Shown: positions 44,904 to 52,947 of the stretch, in pieces
Numbering within the stretch: position 1 is the first letter of the stretch
Layout of the letters: every line of letters begins with the position of its first letter
Assembly (NCBI GenBank): GCA_014238125.1
Contig: JABABS010000080.1
Location: 1-56,420, forward strand
DNA from: Phycisphaerales bacterium
Lineage (GTDB): Bacteria; Planctomycetota; Phycisphaerae; Phycisphaerales; SM1A02
Direction: 5' to 3'
Length of the DNA stretch: 56,420 nt
Translations under genes and position numbers: made by a program
Notes under the pieces: model-generated
Database searches by the model: none
Told to the model about the DNA's origin: nothing
Seen by the model: the letters and a program-made list of their open reading frames with translations, nothing else

Positions 44904-45991
44904 CTTTCCAAAATCCTTCTGTTTGGTTACTTGTTCTTCTGATTTCTCTTCCACTCTTGTGGTGGCGTTGGCGTAAGCGTTCGAACCAACCTGGAATCAC
45001 CTACACAACGCCAGTTGTTCTTGATTTGTTACCACGCACATTTCGCACGCGAACTTTATGGATTCCATCGCTCATTCGATCATTAGCTATTGTTCTTCTA
45101 ATCATTTGTATAGCACGTCCACAGAAACGTTTTGAAAAGACTCAACAAGCGGCACACGGCGTTGCAATTGAACTCGTCGTAGATCGATCTTCAAGCATGA
45201 ATGCACATGACTTTACAATTGACGGTGAAGCAGTCGACAGACTCACCGCTGTCCGCCGTGTTGCTGGTGACTTTATCAAAGGCATGGGTTCTCTTGATGG
45301 ACGTTCAGGCGACTTGATTGGGCTTGTCACTTTTGCTGGATTTGCAGATAGCAATTGTCCCATGACATTTGACCATGATTTCCTTGTAAATGATGTTCTA
45401 GATAGTATCGAAATTGTCACTCAACGCGATGAAGATGGCACTGCTATAGGTGACGCCATTGCCCTTGCCGTTGAACGACTCTCTTCACTTGACGAACGGG
45501 TAAAATCTGAATCAGGAGAAAAATTACAAAGCAAAGTTATCATAATCCTCACTGATGGAGAAAATAACCAAGGTGACATAGAACCACAAACTGCTGCTGA
45601 CATGGCTGCGGCGATGGACATCACAGTCTACACAATTGGCGCTGGCACAAACGGCTGGGCTCCTTACCCAACTACTGATGTCTTTGGTAGAACAATCATG
45701 CAAAACCAAAGAGTGATGATTGACGAGGAAACTTTGCAGGCGATTGCCTCGGCAACTGGCGGGAAATATTTTCGGGCAACAAATACTGAATCTCTAGAAA
45801 ATATTTACGCGTCGATCGATGCAATGGAACGTACAGAAATCACACAACGAACTTTTGTGAATCACGTAGACATGGCAGTAAAAAGTGTCCATCTTGCAGG
45901 CTTCACCATTCCTCCACTTTTGCTCGTTGTATTTGTATTAATGCTTGCCGATTCGCTTCTTCGATCAACGGTATATAGGATTCTTGACTGA
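44900..45991 (+). CDS. batA: BatA-like VWA membrane protein
   Basis: A 363-residue protein beginning with a short membrane segment, then a basic stretch and a second helix (IRSLAIVLLIICIA). The VWA domain has VVDRSSSMNAHDF (MIDAS D-x-S-x-S) and VIIILTDGENNQGDI, and a C-terminal helix IPPLLLVVFVLMLADSLL. It matches BatA/Aerotolerance operon proteins. ATGA overlaps couple it to the gene before, and its stop shares one base with the start of batB. Confidence 0.9.
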   Translation: MTFQNPSVWLLVLLISLPLLWWRWRKRSNQPGITYTTPVVLDLLPRTFRTRTLWIPSLIRSLAIVLLIICIARPQKRFEKTQQAAHGVAIELVVDRSSSMNAHDFTIDGEAVDRLTAVRRVAGDFIKGMGSLDGRSGDLIGLVTFAGFADSNCPMTFDHDFLVNDVLDSIEIVTQRDEDGTAIGDAIALAVERLSSLDERVKSESGEKLQSKVIIILTDGENNQGDIEPQTAADMAAAMDITVYTIGAGTNGWAPYPTTDVFGRTIMQNQRVMIDEETLQAIASATGGKYFRATNTESLENIYASIDAMERTEITQRTFVNHVDMAVKSVHLAGFTIPPLLLVVFVLMLADSLLRSTVYRILD

Positions 45992-47028
45992 TGGAAATGC
46001 AATTCAACAATCCAAATAACACAATTTTCTTCGGGGGTGTTCTCTTGCTCATAGTAGTCATGTTCATTGGCTTGATCCGCCGCACTTCATTACTAAAAAG
46101 AATTGCTGTTCCTCGATTCACCCATCGGATTACCAATTCAGGTTCTAATGCTCGAAGAAAACTTCGAATTGCAATGCTTGCAGCCGTTGCATGTTTACTT
46201 TGCCTTTCCATTCTAGACCCAAGGTGGGGAACCAAATACAAAGAAGTAGAGCAACAAGGAATCGATACGTTTTTTGTCTTAGATGTTTCGCGCTCAATGC
46301 TCGCTGAAGACGTGCGACCAAATCGACTTAAACGAGCAACAACTGCAATTGAAGATGTACTCGATGTTATGGGAAGTGATAGAGCTGGACTCATTACCGT
46401 TGCTGGGGATGCAGCTCTTACAGTTCCACTTACTTTGGATTACGGATCACTTCGACTTGCACTTGATAATGTTTCCCCACGCAGTGTCAACCGCGGAGGC
46501 ACTATGATTGGTGATGGTATACGCCTAGCAACAAATAGTTTTACTGACGACGTTCAAGATCACAAATCAATTATCGTGTTGACTGACGGAGAAGACATGG
46601 GAAGTTTTCCTGTTGAAGCAGCAGTTGAAGCTGCTGAATTGGGCATTCTTGTCTATACCGTTGGCATTGGCGACTCTTCTACTGGCGCACGCATTCCAAC
46701 AACTACATACGGACAACCCTCATACATCATTTACGAAGGCAAAGAGGTTTGGTCAGTCATGAACTCAGAAGAGCTTACAAACGTCGCGAATGCCGGTGGC
46801 GGGGCATTTATTCCAGCAGGAATAGCGAATCTCGACCTTGCATCCATTTACGCTAAACGAATTGCTTCCGATTCAGGAAGAAGTTTTGACAGTGTAAAAT
46901 TAGAACAATTCATCCCGCGATTTCAGTGGTTTGCAATTCCAGCTCTGCTGATTCTCTTAGGTGATTCATGGATGAGCCTTCGATCTCAACATCAATCTTC
47001 AATTCGTACACATGAGGCGACAACCTAA
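45991..47028 (+). CDS. batB: BatB-like VWA membrane protein
   Basis: A 345-residue protein with the same layout as BatA: two N-terminal helices, a VWA domain with VLDVSRSMLAEDV (MIDAS) and SIIVLTDGEDMG, and a final helix WFAIPALLILLGDSWMSL. BatA and BatB are adjacent paralogs in Bacteroides, Leptospira and planctomycetes. The start shares one base with the batA stop and its stop with the batC start. Confidence 0.9.
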   Translation: MEMQFNNPNNTIFFGGVLLLIVVMFIGLIRRTSLLKRIAVPRFTHRITNSGSNARRKLRIAMLAAVACLLCLSILDPRWGTKYKEVEQQGIDTFFVLDVSRSMLAEDVRPNRLKRATTAIEDVLDVMGSDRAGLITVAGDAALTVPLTLDYGSLRLALDNVSPRSVNRGGTMIGDGIRLATNSFTDDVQDHKSIIVLTDGEDMGSFPVEAAVEAAELGILVYTVGIGDSSTGARIPTTTYGQPSYIIYEGKEVWSVMNSEELTNVANAGGGAFIPAGIANLDLASIYAKRIASDSGRSFDSVKLEQFIPRFQWFAIPALLILLGDSWMSLRSQHQSSIRTHEATT

Positions 47029-48146
47029 TGTTTTCAACTTTGCTAATAACATCAATTATTTTGTTCAACTCTCCACAAAAATTGCTAGAGTCGGCACAAA
47101 CTTACCTCAATGCAGAACAGTGGGAAGAAGCAGCAAAAACACTAGATGAGCTCGTTGACATTGTTGATAGCCCCGCCGCATCGGTTCATTATGATCGTGG
47201 TATTGCGCATTACAATATTGGAGCGTTCGATCAAGCATCAAAAGCATTCGAGGATGCTATGGCTAGTACAACTGACATAACACTCTCGTCGTATTGCGCC
47301 TACAACTTTGGCAATTCTGTATATCAATCAACGATGCAATCTCTAGAAGGCACAACTAATGAAAATGGCCAAGAGGAAGCTATTATCGAACTTGAGTATG
47401 CGAAGATGCAACTAAAAGACACAATTGATAGTTATCGCAGATCGATAAAGAAAAACCAAAACGATATGGACGCACGCGCAAACGGCGAACTTGCGTGGAA
47501 GATGCTCCAACAACTTGATGAAATGCAAGAAGAAATGGAGCAGCAACAAAAACAACAACAAGACGACCAAAATCAGGAACAACAGCAAGATGAAGAATCT
47601 GCACAGCAACAAGCAGATAATCAAGAAAACACTGAACAAGGTGATTCGAAAAAAGAAAAGCAAGAGCAGCAAGAAGGAGAGCAGTCTGAGTCACAAGAGC
47701 AGGATTCTTCTGAAAACCAACAGGGCGACCAGGCTGAAAGTAAAACAAAACAAAGTGGTGACCAGTCTGAAAATCAACAAAAAAAACAACAAGACTCACA
47801 ATCATCAGAACAACCAAACGAGGATACGGGCGATCACTCCTCTCCCCAAGAGCAAAAAGAGGGTGAACAAACTCAGCAAGATACTCAAACACAACAACCC
47901 AATGCTTCAGATGAAACTAGCGAAGAGGAACTGCCTGTTGTTAATGAAGGTAATATTGAAGCCGCCAATGAAGATGGTCTTAAAGAAGCAGTGGATCCAA
48001 AAGATACAAAAGAAGAAGGCGAGCGTCTCACACGTAGTGAAGCTTCAAGGTTGTTGCAACTGATTCGCGACAAAGAGCAACAACGACGTAAATTGCTTGC
48101 TGCAAGAAAGGCTGCACGCAGAGTTCCTGTTCAAAAGGATTGGTAA
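47028..48146 (+). CDS. batC: BatC-like TPR protein with Gln/Glu-rich low-complexity region
   Basis: A 372-residue exported protein. TPR-like repeats occupy about 15-160 (LLESAQTYLNAEQWEEAAKT, AHYNIGAFDQASKAFEDAM). Residues about 165-330 are a low-complexity run of Gln, Glu, Ser and Asp that is almost certainly disordered. The end is basic (KLLAARKAARRVPVQKDW). BatC sits between BatB and BatD in the aerotolerance operon and is believed to bind its partners through TPRs. The low-complexity length is likely variable between strains. Confidence 0.88.
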   Translation: MFSTLLITSIILFNSPQKLLESAQTYLNAEQWEEAAKTLDELVDIVDSPAASVHYDRGIAHYNIGAFDQASKAFEDAMASTTDITLSSYCAYNFGNSVYQSTMQSLEGTTNENGQEEAIIELEYAKMQLKDTIDSYRRSIKKNQNDMDARANGELAWKMLQQLDEMQEEMEQQQKQQQDDQNQEQQQDEESAQQQADNQENTEQGDSKKEKQEQQEGEQSESQEQDSSENQQGDQAESKTKQSGDQSENQQKKQQDSQSSEQPNEDTGDHSSPQEQKEGEQTQQDTQTQQPNASDETSEEELPVVNEGNIEAANEDGLKEAVDPKDTKEEGERLTRSEASRLLQLIRDKEQQRRKLLAARKAARRVPVQKDW

Positions 48147-48152
48147 TTACTC

Positions 48153-49856
48153 ATGACTCTTCTACGAATTCTCATTATTATTCTTTGTTTCGCATCGCAT
48201 TCTTTCGCGCAGCAAGTAGATTTTCAAATGCCTCAATCTAGCGGATATAAAGGTGTGCCGATGGAACTTGTTGTTGTTTATGAGAATATTCAACCAGCAC
48301 TAAACCCAACTATCCCAGAGATTGAAGGATTCACAATTCAAAGATTGCCCAACGAGCAAACATTAAATGAAACAACATTTTTCAATGGAAAAGTAACGCA
48401 TACTATAAAACGAAGTTTCACTTTCATACTTACTCCAAAAGAAACGGGTGTTTATACTATTCCAACGCTCACGTTCATAGTGGACGGCAAGAGTTTTCAG
48501 TCAACGCCTCATACCATAACAATTCAAGATCCCCCTACAGGGGGTGCTCTCGAAGTTGAAATTAGTGGAACAAGTGGCAATATCTATCTTGGTCAACCCA
48601 TTGATCTAACATTGAAAATTTTTATTGAACAGTTCACGGACCCCAGCCTAGGCATTACGCTTAACGCAAGGCAGATGATGTCATTTTTGCGCGGCAACCT
48701 TGGAATTTTCAACGATGCTCTAGAAGAGGGAAATAGACAACTCCGAGAAATTCGCGGTAAAACAAAAGCAGGTATTCCTACCACTTTTTATGAACTTTCA
48801 GTGCGTGCAACAGCCTGGCCAGAAACATCAGGTCCTTTCAAGATGAACCCCGTATCGGTGCTTATGAATTACCCACTATCACTTAAAAAAGTACGTGGCT
48901 TTGGTTTATTCGGCGGCGAATCTCTTGAAGTAACGCAATTTCATCTCATTGAAGCGAAAGGTGAAATGCCAACGATTGAAGTACTCCCCTCCCCTTCAAA
49001 AGATCAGCCACTTTGGTACAGCGGTGCTGTTGGTAACTACGATTTTCGTGTCATTGCTGATCCAACGCATGTCAAAATTGGCGAACCAATAACTTTGACG
49101 ATGCGAGTTACTGACCGAACAATGGGACCGATCAACCTTGACTTTCTTTCTGCGCCACATCTTGATCGAGTCTCTGCACTTACTGAACATTTCCGCGTAC
49201 CAGATACGCCACTTGGCGGAATCACAGAAGGACGAACAAAGACATTCACGCAATCGATTCGACCTCGAAGTGATGGGGTCAAGGAGATACCCCCACTACC
49301 GATGAGTAGTTACGATCCTATCTCAAAAACGTACCAAACTGTATGGACAAAACCAATTGCGATCACAGTTGATACAGTTGCAACTGTTTCAGCTGGAGAT
49401 CTTATTGGTGACTCTGCATTTACTTCAACAAAAACTCCACTCACAGAGGTAGATGGGGGCATTCTTGCAAATTACAGTGGTATCGATCTTCTAAATTCCC
49501 AGCGTATTTCGCTTTCACCTCGTTTACTATTGAAAATTGCGTTTCCACCATGTGTATTTGCGATTATTCTCAGCATAATTGTGTATGGAAAGCGCTCACG
49601 AAAATCCAAACGTTCTGCAAAAAATAGAATCAATCGTGCTACCTCTTCAATCCGTCATGCAAAAACACTTGTTGGTGAATGTCAAGTTCAAACGCTTTCA
49701 ACTGCATTGCGAGAATTGCAAATGTTAAAATCAGAAAGCAATTTTTCAAAGGAAATTGATACCTTACTTTCAAGATGTGATGCGATGCAATTTGGCGGGT
49801 TTGATGATGTAACTTTGACAACAGATGCTGAAACTTTGGTGGAGGCAATACAATGA
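48153..49856 (+). CDS. batD: BatD-like membrane protein
   Basis: A 567-residue protein with a signal peptide (about 1-19, ending SFAQQ). Several Ig-like beta domains follow (YKGVPMELVVVYENIQPALN, IGEPITLTMRVTDRTMG). A membrane helix lies near 465-485 (IAFPPCVFAIILSIIVYGKR), with a helical cytoplasmic tail. Length and domains fit BatD, the large extracytoplasmic component of the Bat machinery. It starts 6 bp after batC and overlaps batE. Confidence 0.9.
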   Translation: MTLLRILIIILCFASHSFAQQVDFQMPQSSGYKGVPMELVVVYENIQPALNPTIPEIEGFTIQRLPNEQTLNETTFFNGKVTHTIKRSFTFILTPKETGVYTIPTLTFIVDGKSFQSTPHTITIQDPPTGGALEVEISGTSGNIYLGQPIDLTLKIFIEQFTDPSLGITLNARQMMSFLRGNLGIFNDALEEGNRQLREIRGKTKAGIPTTFYELSVRATAWPETSGPFKMNPVSVLMNYPLSLKKVRGFGLFGGESLEVTQFHLIEAKGEMPTIEVLPSPSKDQPLWYSGAVGNYDFRVIADPTHVKIGEPITLTMRVTDRTMGPINLDFLSAPHLDRVSALTEHFRVPDTPLGGITEGRTKTFTQSIRPRSDGVKEIPPLPMSSYDPISKTYQTVWTKPIAITVDTVATVSAGDLIGDSAFTSTKTPLTEVDGGILANYSGIDLLNSQRISLSPRLLLKIAFPPCVFAIILSIIVYGKRSRKSKRSAKNRINRATSSIRHAKTLVGECQVQTLSTALRELQMLKSESNFSKEIDTLLSRCDAMQFGGFDDVTLTTDAETLVEAIQ

Positions 49857-50638
49857 ACCTCTTAACAATTATCACGTTGTGCCTACTCTCAAACATGCAA
49901 TTAACCAGCGAACAGCAAAGAGCCGTGCTAGAAGAAGCTCAACAAGCGTACGACACTGGAGTATCATTGCAAACCGCAGATCCTGTTGCTGCAAAAGAAT
50001 CATTTCGCCGATCGGCTCAACGATTTCAAATTCTAGTTAACGATGGTATCGAAAACGGATATCTCTTATATGACCTTGGAAATGCACATGTGCAAGCAGG
50101 ACAATTTGGTCTAGCAATTGCTGCCTACCGCTCAGCAAGTCGATATATTCCCTCCGATGAACGGTTGCATGCAAACTTAGTGCATGCTCGGTCTCTTGTG
50201 AACAATCCGATTGAGAATCAAAAAAGCAAAACAATGTTAACACGACTTACTTTTTGGCATGGTTCATTCCCAACAAATATTCGACTTGGGATTGGGATGA
50301 TTAGCTGGTTCGCATTTTGGGGATTGATGAGTGTAAGAATATTCAAAGGAATCCCCGGATTTAAAACAGTTTCGATTTTTCTCGGGTTTATATCCATTAT
50401 GCTCAGTGTGAGTGTTGGCCTTGACATGGCTGACCAATATTCGCAGCATGGCGTGATCGTGCTTAATGAAGTGATCGTTCGTAAGGGGAATGGAGTGAAT
50501 TATTCACCGCTATTCAAGGAACCAATTCACGAAGGCGTTGAATTCGAGATCATTGAGCAACGACCAAATTGGGTACATATCCTTTTACCCAACGGTACGC
50601 AGGGCTGGGTCGAAGAAGAATCCGTGAATATCATTTAA
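49853..50638 (+). CDS. batE: BatE-like TPR/SH3 membrane protein
   Basis: A 261-residue protein. It has an N-terminal signal or anchor segment and a TPR region (LLYDLGNAHVQAGQFGLAIA). Two membrane helices sit at about 142-160 and 168-186 (ISWFAFWGLMSV, FLGFISIMLSVSVGL). A C-terminal SH3b-like domain carries VIVRKGNGVNYSPLF and a final PNWVHILLPNGTQGWVEEES. It closes the Bat operon, with its start overlapping batD by 4 bp. SH3b modules suggest binding to peptidoglycan. Confidence 0.88.
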   Translation: MNLLTIITLCLLSNMQLTSEQQRAVLEEAQQAYDTGVSLQTADPVAAKESFRRSAQRFQILVNDGIENGYLLYDLGNAHVQAGQFGLAIAAYRSASRYIPSDERLHANLVHARSLVNNPIENQKSKTMLTRLTFWHGSFPTNIRLGIGMISWFAFWGLMSVRIFKGIPGFKTVSIFLGFISIMLSVSVGLDMADQYSQHGVIVLNEVIVRKGNGVNYSPLFKEPIHEGVEFEIIEQRPNWVHILLPNGTQGWVEEESVNII

Positions 50639-50949
50639 ATTTTTCGCCTGCAAGTTACAAACTACCTACAAGGTCGTTTATTCGAATGGAGCACTAACAA
50701 GAGAGCACTGCAAGCAGTGTTGAACGCGTGAGAGCGAGCACCGAGGAAATCGTTTGCAATCTGTCACTAGGAGCGTGAAGCAGGTGACCCCGACGGGTCA
50801 CCGATGGAACGAGACAACGTGACAGGCAGCAAGCAATTTTCGAATGCCGCACTAACAAGAGAAGCACTGCCAAAAAAAACAACCCGCCAAAAATGGCGAG
50901 TCGTTCTTGCGTGAGGGGTCTCCTCTCTCTAGGTTTCCCCGCTCCTTGC
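50639..50949. repeat. Structured intergenic region with a direct repeat
   Basis: This 311-bp gap holds no convincing gene. An imperfect direct repeat of about 33 bp, TTCGAATGGAGCACTAACAA followed by GAGAGCACTGC at 50681-50711, recurs at 50839-50870 as TTCGAATGCCGCACTAACAA followed by GAGAAGCACTGC. Between the copies lie a hairpin CACTGC-AA-GCAGTG near 50705-50718 and a perfect 8-bp hairpin GGTGACCC-CGAC-GGGTCACC at 50783-50802. A minus-strand frame here is antisense to the terminator and not credible. It may be an intergenic repeat family or a small RNA. Confidence 0.5.
50872..50904 (-). terminator. Intrinsic terminator after the cupredoxin/dockerin gene
   Basis: On the minus strand AACGACTCGCCA pairs with TGGCGGGTTGTT (12 bp, including G-T pairs) around a TTTT loop, and continues into a run of T residues (complement of 50872-50879). 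It lies about 45 bp after the stop of the minus-strand gene. Confidence 0.85.
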
Positions 50950-52833
50950 TTAGCAAGGACCCCACGCATTAATTAAGAGTAGCAAGTCATCAACACCAAC
51001 GCTGCCGTCATTGTTCAAGTCGAAGAACATGTCGTTAGTTCCCCATGCGGAGATGAAAGCCAACAAGTCATCAACATCAACTGCACCACTTGCATCGAAG
51101 TCGCCTACACAAGGTGTTGGACATGCAGGATTTTCACTGCCTGGTGTATCGACTGATTCTGGGTCGTAGGGATCGTATGTGCCCATCGCGAAGTTCCCGC
51201 ATGCAGATGTGTAACGATAAATATGTGCTGGTGCGTATCCATCTGCTGTAGGTCCGATCTCTTCATCCATAAGGTATGTATGTTCTCCTCCAGTTGGATC
51301 AGCAATAATGCGAACGCCATCCACTGTATCAGTCCAAGGAGCATAATCAACAATTCCATCATCATCAGCGTCAATATCTTCACCAACTGAACCATAAAAA
51401 TTCATGACAAGAACGTGCGTGACGTTATCGCCATTTTCAAAATTCAAATTCACAATCGCATCGGTTACAACACCAAGCGTGTCTGCATCCTCTGCAAGTA
51501 ACAACGTACCGTTGATGAGTGAAAGACCAGTCAAATCAGTTGCATTTTCAATCGTGCCAGAGCCGCCTGAACTATCATCACCAATCACGAGGTACCAAAG
51601 ACCATTCAAGATCAGGTTTCCATCGCCACGAAGTTCTGCATATTCATCATCGTCAGCACTTGGCTGATCAATTCGTATTTCTTGCAACTGTACTTGGATA
51701 GTTGGAAACTCGCATTCGTCAGGATACCCGTTGTTGTTGTCATCGTGAAGTGTTCCATCTGCAAGGTCGCATTCATCAGGAATATTGTTATCGTTGCAGT
51801 CATCTAAATATTCACAATCATCGGGTGTGCCATTTTGGTTGCAATCAACTGCGTTAGGATCACAAGCATCACCAATACCGTCATTGTTACAGTCCCCTTG
51901 ATCTGGATTGTAGACATCAACGCAGTTGTCACTAGAGTCTGGCCATCCATCGCCATCACTGTCTGGCTCTGCACCATCAAGGACAACAATCATGCCAGTC
52001 ATGCCAAAAGTGCAATGCGGTGTACAGTAATAAGGCACATCTGATGGAGCATCACCAGGGACAATCCATTCAAAAGTGAGCACCTTGCCATCGAGTGGAG
52101 AATCAAACTGTCCGTCAGGAATACAATCTGCACCGGAAGTGACTGTGTGATTACCACCTGTTCTTGTCCAGATAATCGTGTCCCCTGTCATCACTTCGAT
52201 ATAATCAGGAGCAAAAGTCGAACCTGATTGCGTGATGTTGTGCGTAACTGGGTCTCCTCCACCACCATCTGTAATGACTTGTTCATAATTTATTTGACCA
52301 GCAGACTGGACATCAAACATTGTCCAAGTAAAATCACCGTAAGATGAACCTGAGCCCTTGAGACCGATCGAAGAACCCAAGGGTGTTGAGCTTGGCTGAG
52401 TGATACCAATATCTTCTGAGTACATGCCAACAGCAGGACCGTCGGTCGCAGTAAACGCGCCTTCATAACTCACAAAGTGAAGTACTGTGCCCGACACAGA
52501 AATCGCAACGCCATCTGGGGAACCATTTTGGATTCCTGATACGGCGCCCCAATATAGTGTCATGCCACCTTGCGTTTGGCCTTCAACAAGATCCGCGCCG
52601 AGTGGTCCAACACTAATCGTTCTGTATTCCGTTCCGTTATTTCCGTTATACAGGTGAACAACAACATCCGTTGGAGTAATTGCAGAACCGACTGAGATCT
52701 CAATAAATTCATCAACATCTCCACCTGTGTTGTCATAATGTATTTCATTCAACCAAACATCATTTGGTCCTGCAATAGCAAGACTCGAAAGACCTAAGAT
52801 TGCTCCTAAAGCGCACGTTATTGAAATTTTCAT
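50950..52833 (-). CDS. Secreted lamin-tail/cupredoxin/dockerin-like multidomain protein
   Basis: A 627-residue protein with a clear signal peptide (1-21, ending AIAGPN) and a strong AGGAGAG site. Residues about 22-185 are lamin-tail-like (DVWLNEIHYDNTGGDVDEFI). A plastocyanin-like domain follows at about 197-290, with Cu ligands GNHTVTSG, YYCTPHCTFGM (Cys, His, Met) and the first His. Next is a calcium-binding thrombospondin type-3-like region (DSDGDGWPDSSDNCVDVYNP; about 293-385). A second lamin-tail-like region (around LQEIRIDQPSADDDEYAELR) comes after it. The C-terminus is a paired dockerin-like module ending AWGPC. It is likely cell-surface and calcium dependent; an electron-transfer role is possible from the intact copper site. 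Confidence 0.85.
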   Translation of the reverse strand: MKISITCALGAILGLSSLAIAGPNDVWLNEIHYDNTGGDVDEFIEISVGSAITPTDVVVHLYNGNNGTEYRTISVGPLGADLVEGQTQGGMTLYWGAVSGIQNGSPDGVAISVSGTVLHFVSYEGAFTATDGPAVGMYSEDIGITQPSSTPLGSSIGLKGSGSSYGDFTWTMFDVQSAGQINYEQVITDGGGGDPVTHNITQSGSTFAPDYIEVMTGDTIIWTRTGGNHTVTSGADCIPDGQFDSPLDGKVLTFEWIVPGDAPSDVPYYCTPHCTFGMTGMIVVLDGAEPDSDGDGWPDSSDNCVDVYNPDQGDCNNDGIGDACDPNAVDCNQNGTPDDCEYLDDCNDNNIPDECDLADGTLHDDNNNGYPDECEFPTIQVQLQEIRIDQPSADDDEYAELRGDGNLILNGLWYLVIGDDSSGGSGTIENATDLTGLSLINGTLLLAEDADTLGVVTDAIVNLNFENGDNVTHVLVMNFYGSVGEDIDADDDGIVDYAPWTDTVDGVRIIADPTGGEHTYLMDEEIGPTADGYAPAHIYRYTSACGNFAMGTYDPYDPESVDTPGSENPACPTPCVGDFDASGAVDVDDLLAFISAWGTNDMFFDLNNDGSVGVDDLLLLINAWGPC

Positions 52834-52947
52834 TTGTCTCTCCTAATTAGTCCGTGTTCGTCACACGGTGTATTTCTCTTCACCATTGGTTAGAATAGAT
52901 CAAAAACTGAATAAAACAAAGAGAAAATAGGTAACTACGGGCTTTTT

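Noticed and set aside
47383-48073. Long alternative frames on both strands inside batC
   Set aside because: They arise from the CAA/GAA-rich low-complexity coding of batC read in other frames.
50694-50969. Minus-strand frame of 91 codons with a membrane-like stretch
   Set aside because: The hydrophobic stretch is produced by the antisense of the terminator and repeats; it overlaps the end of the dockerin gene and has no ribosome binding site.
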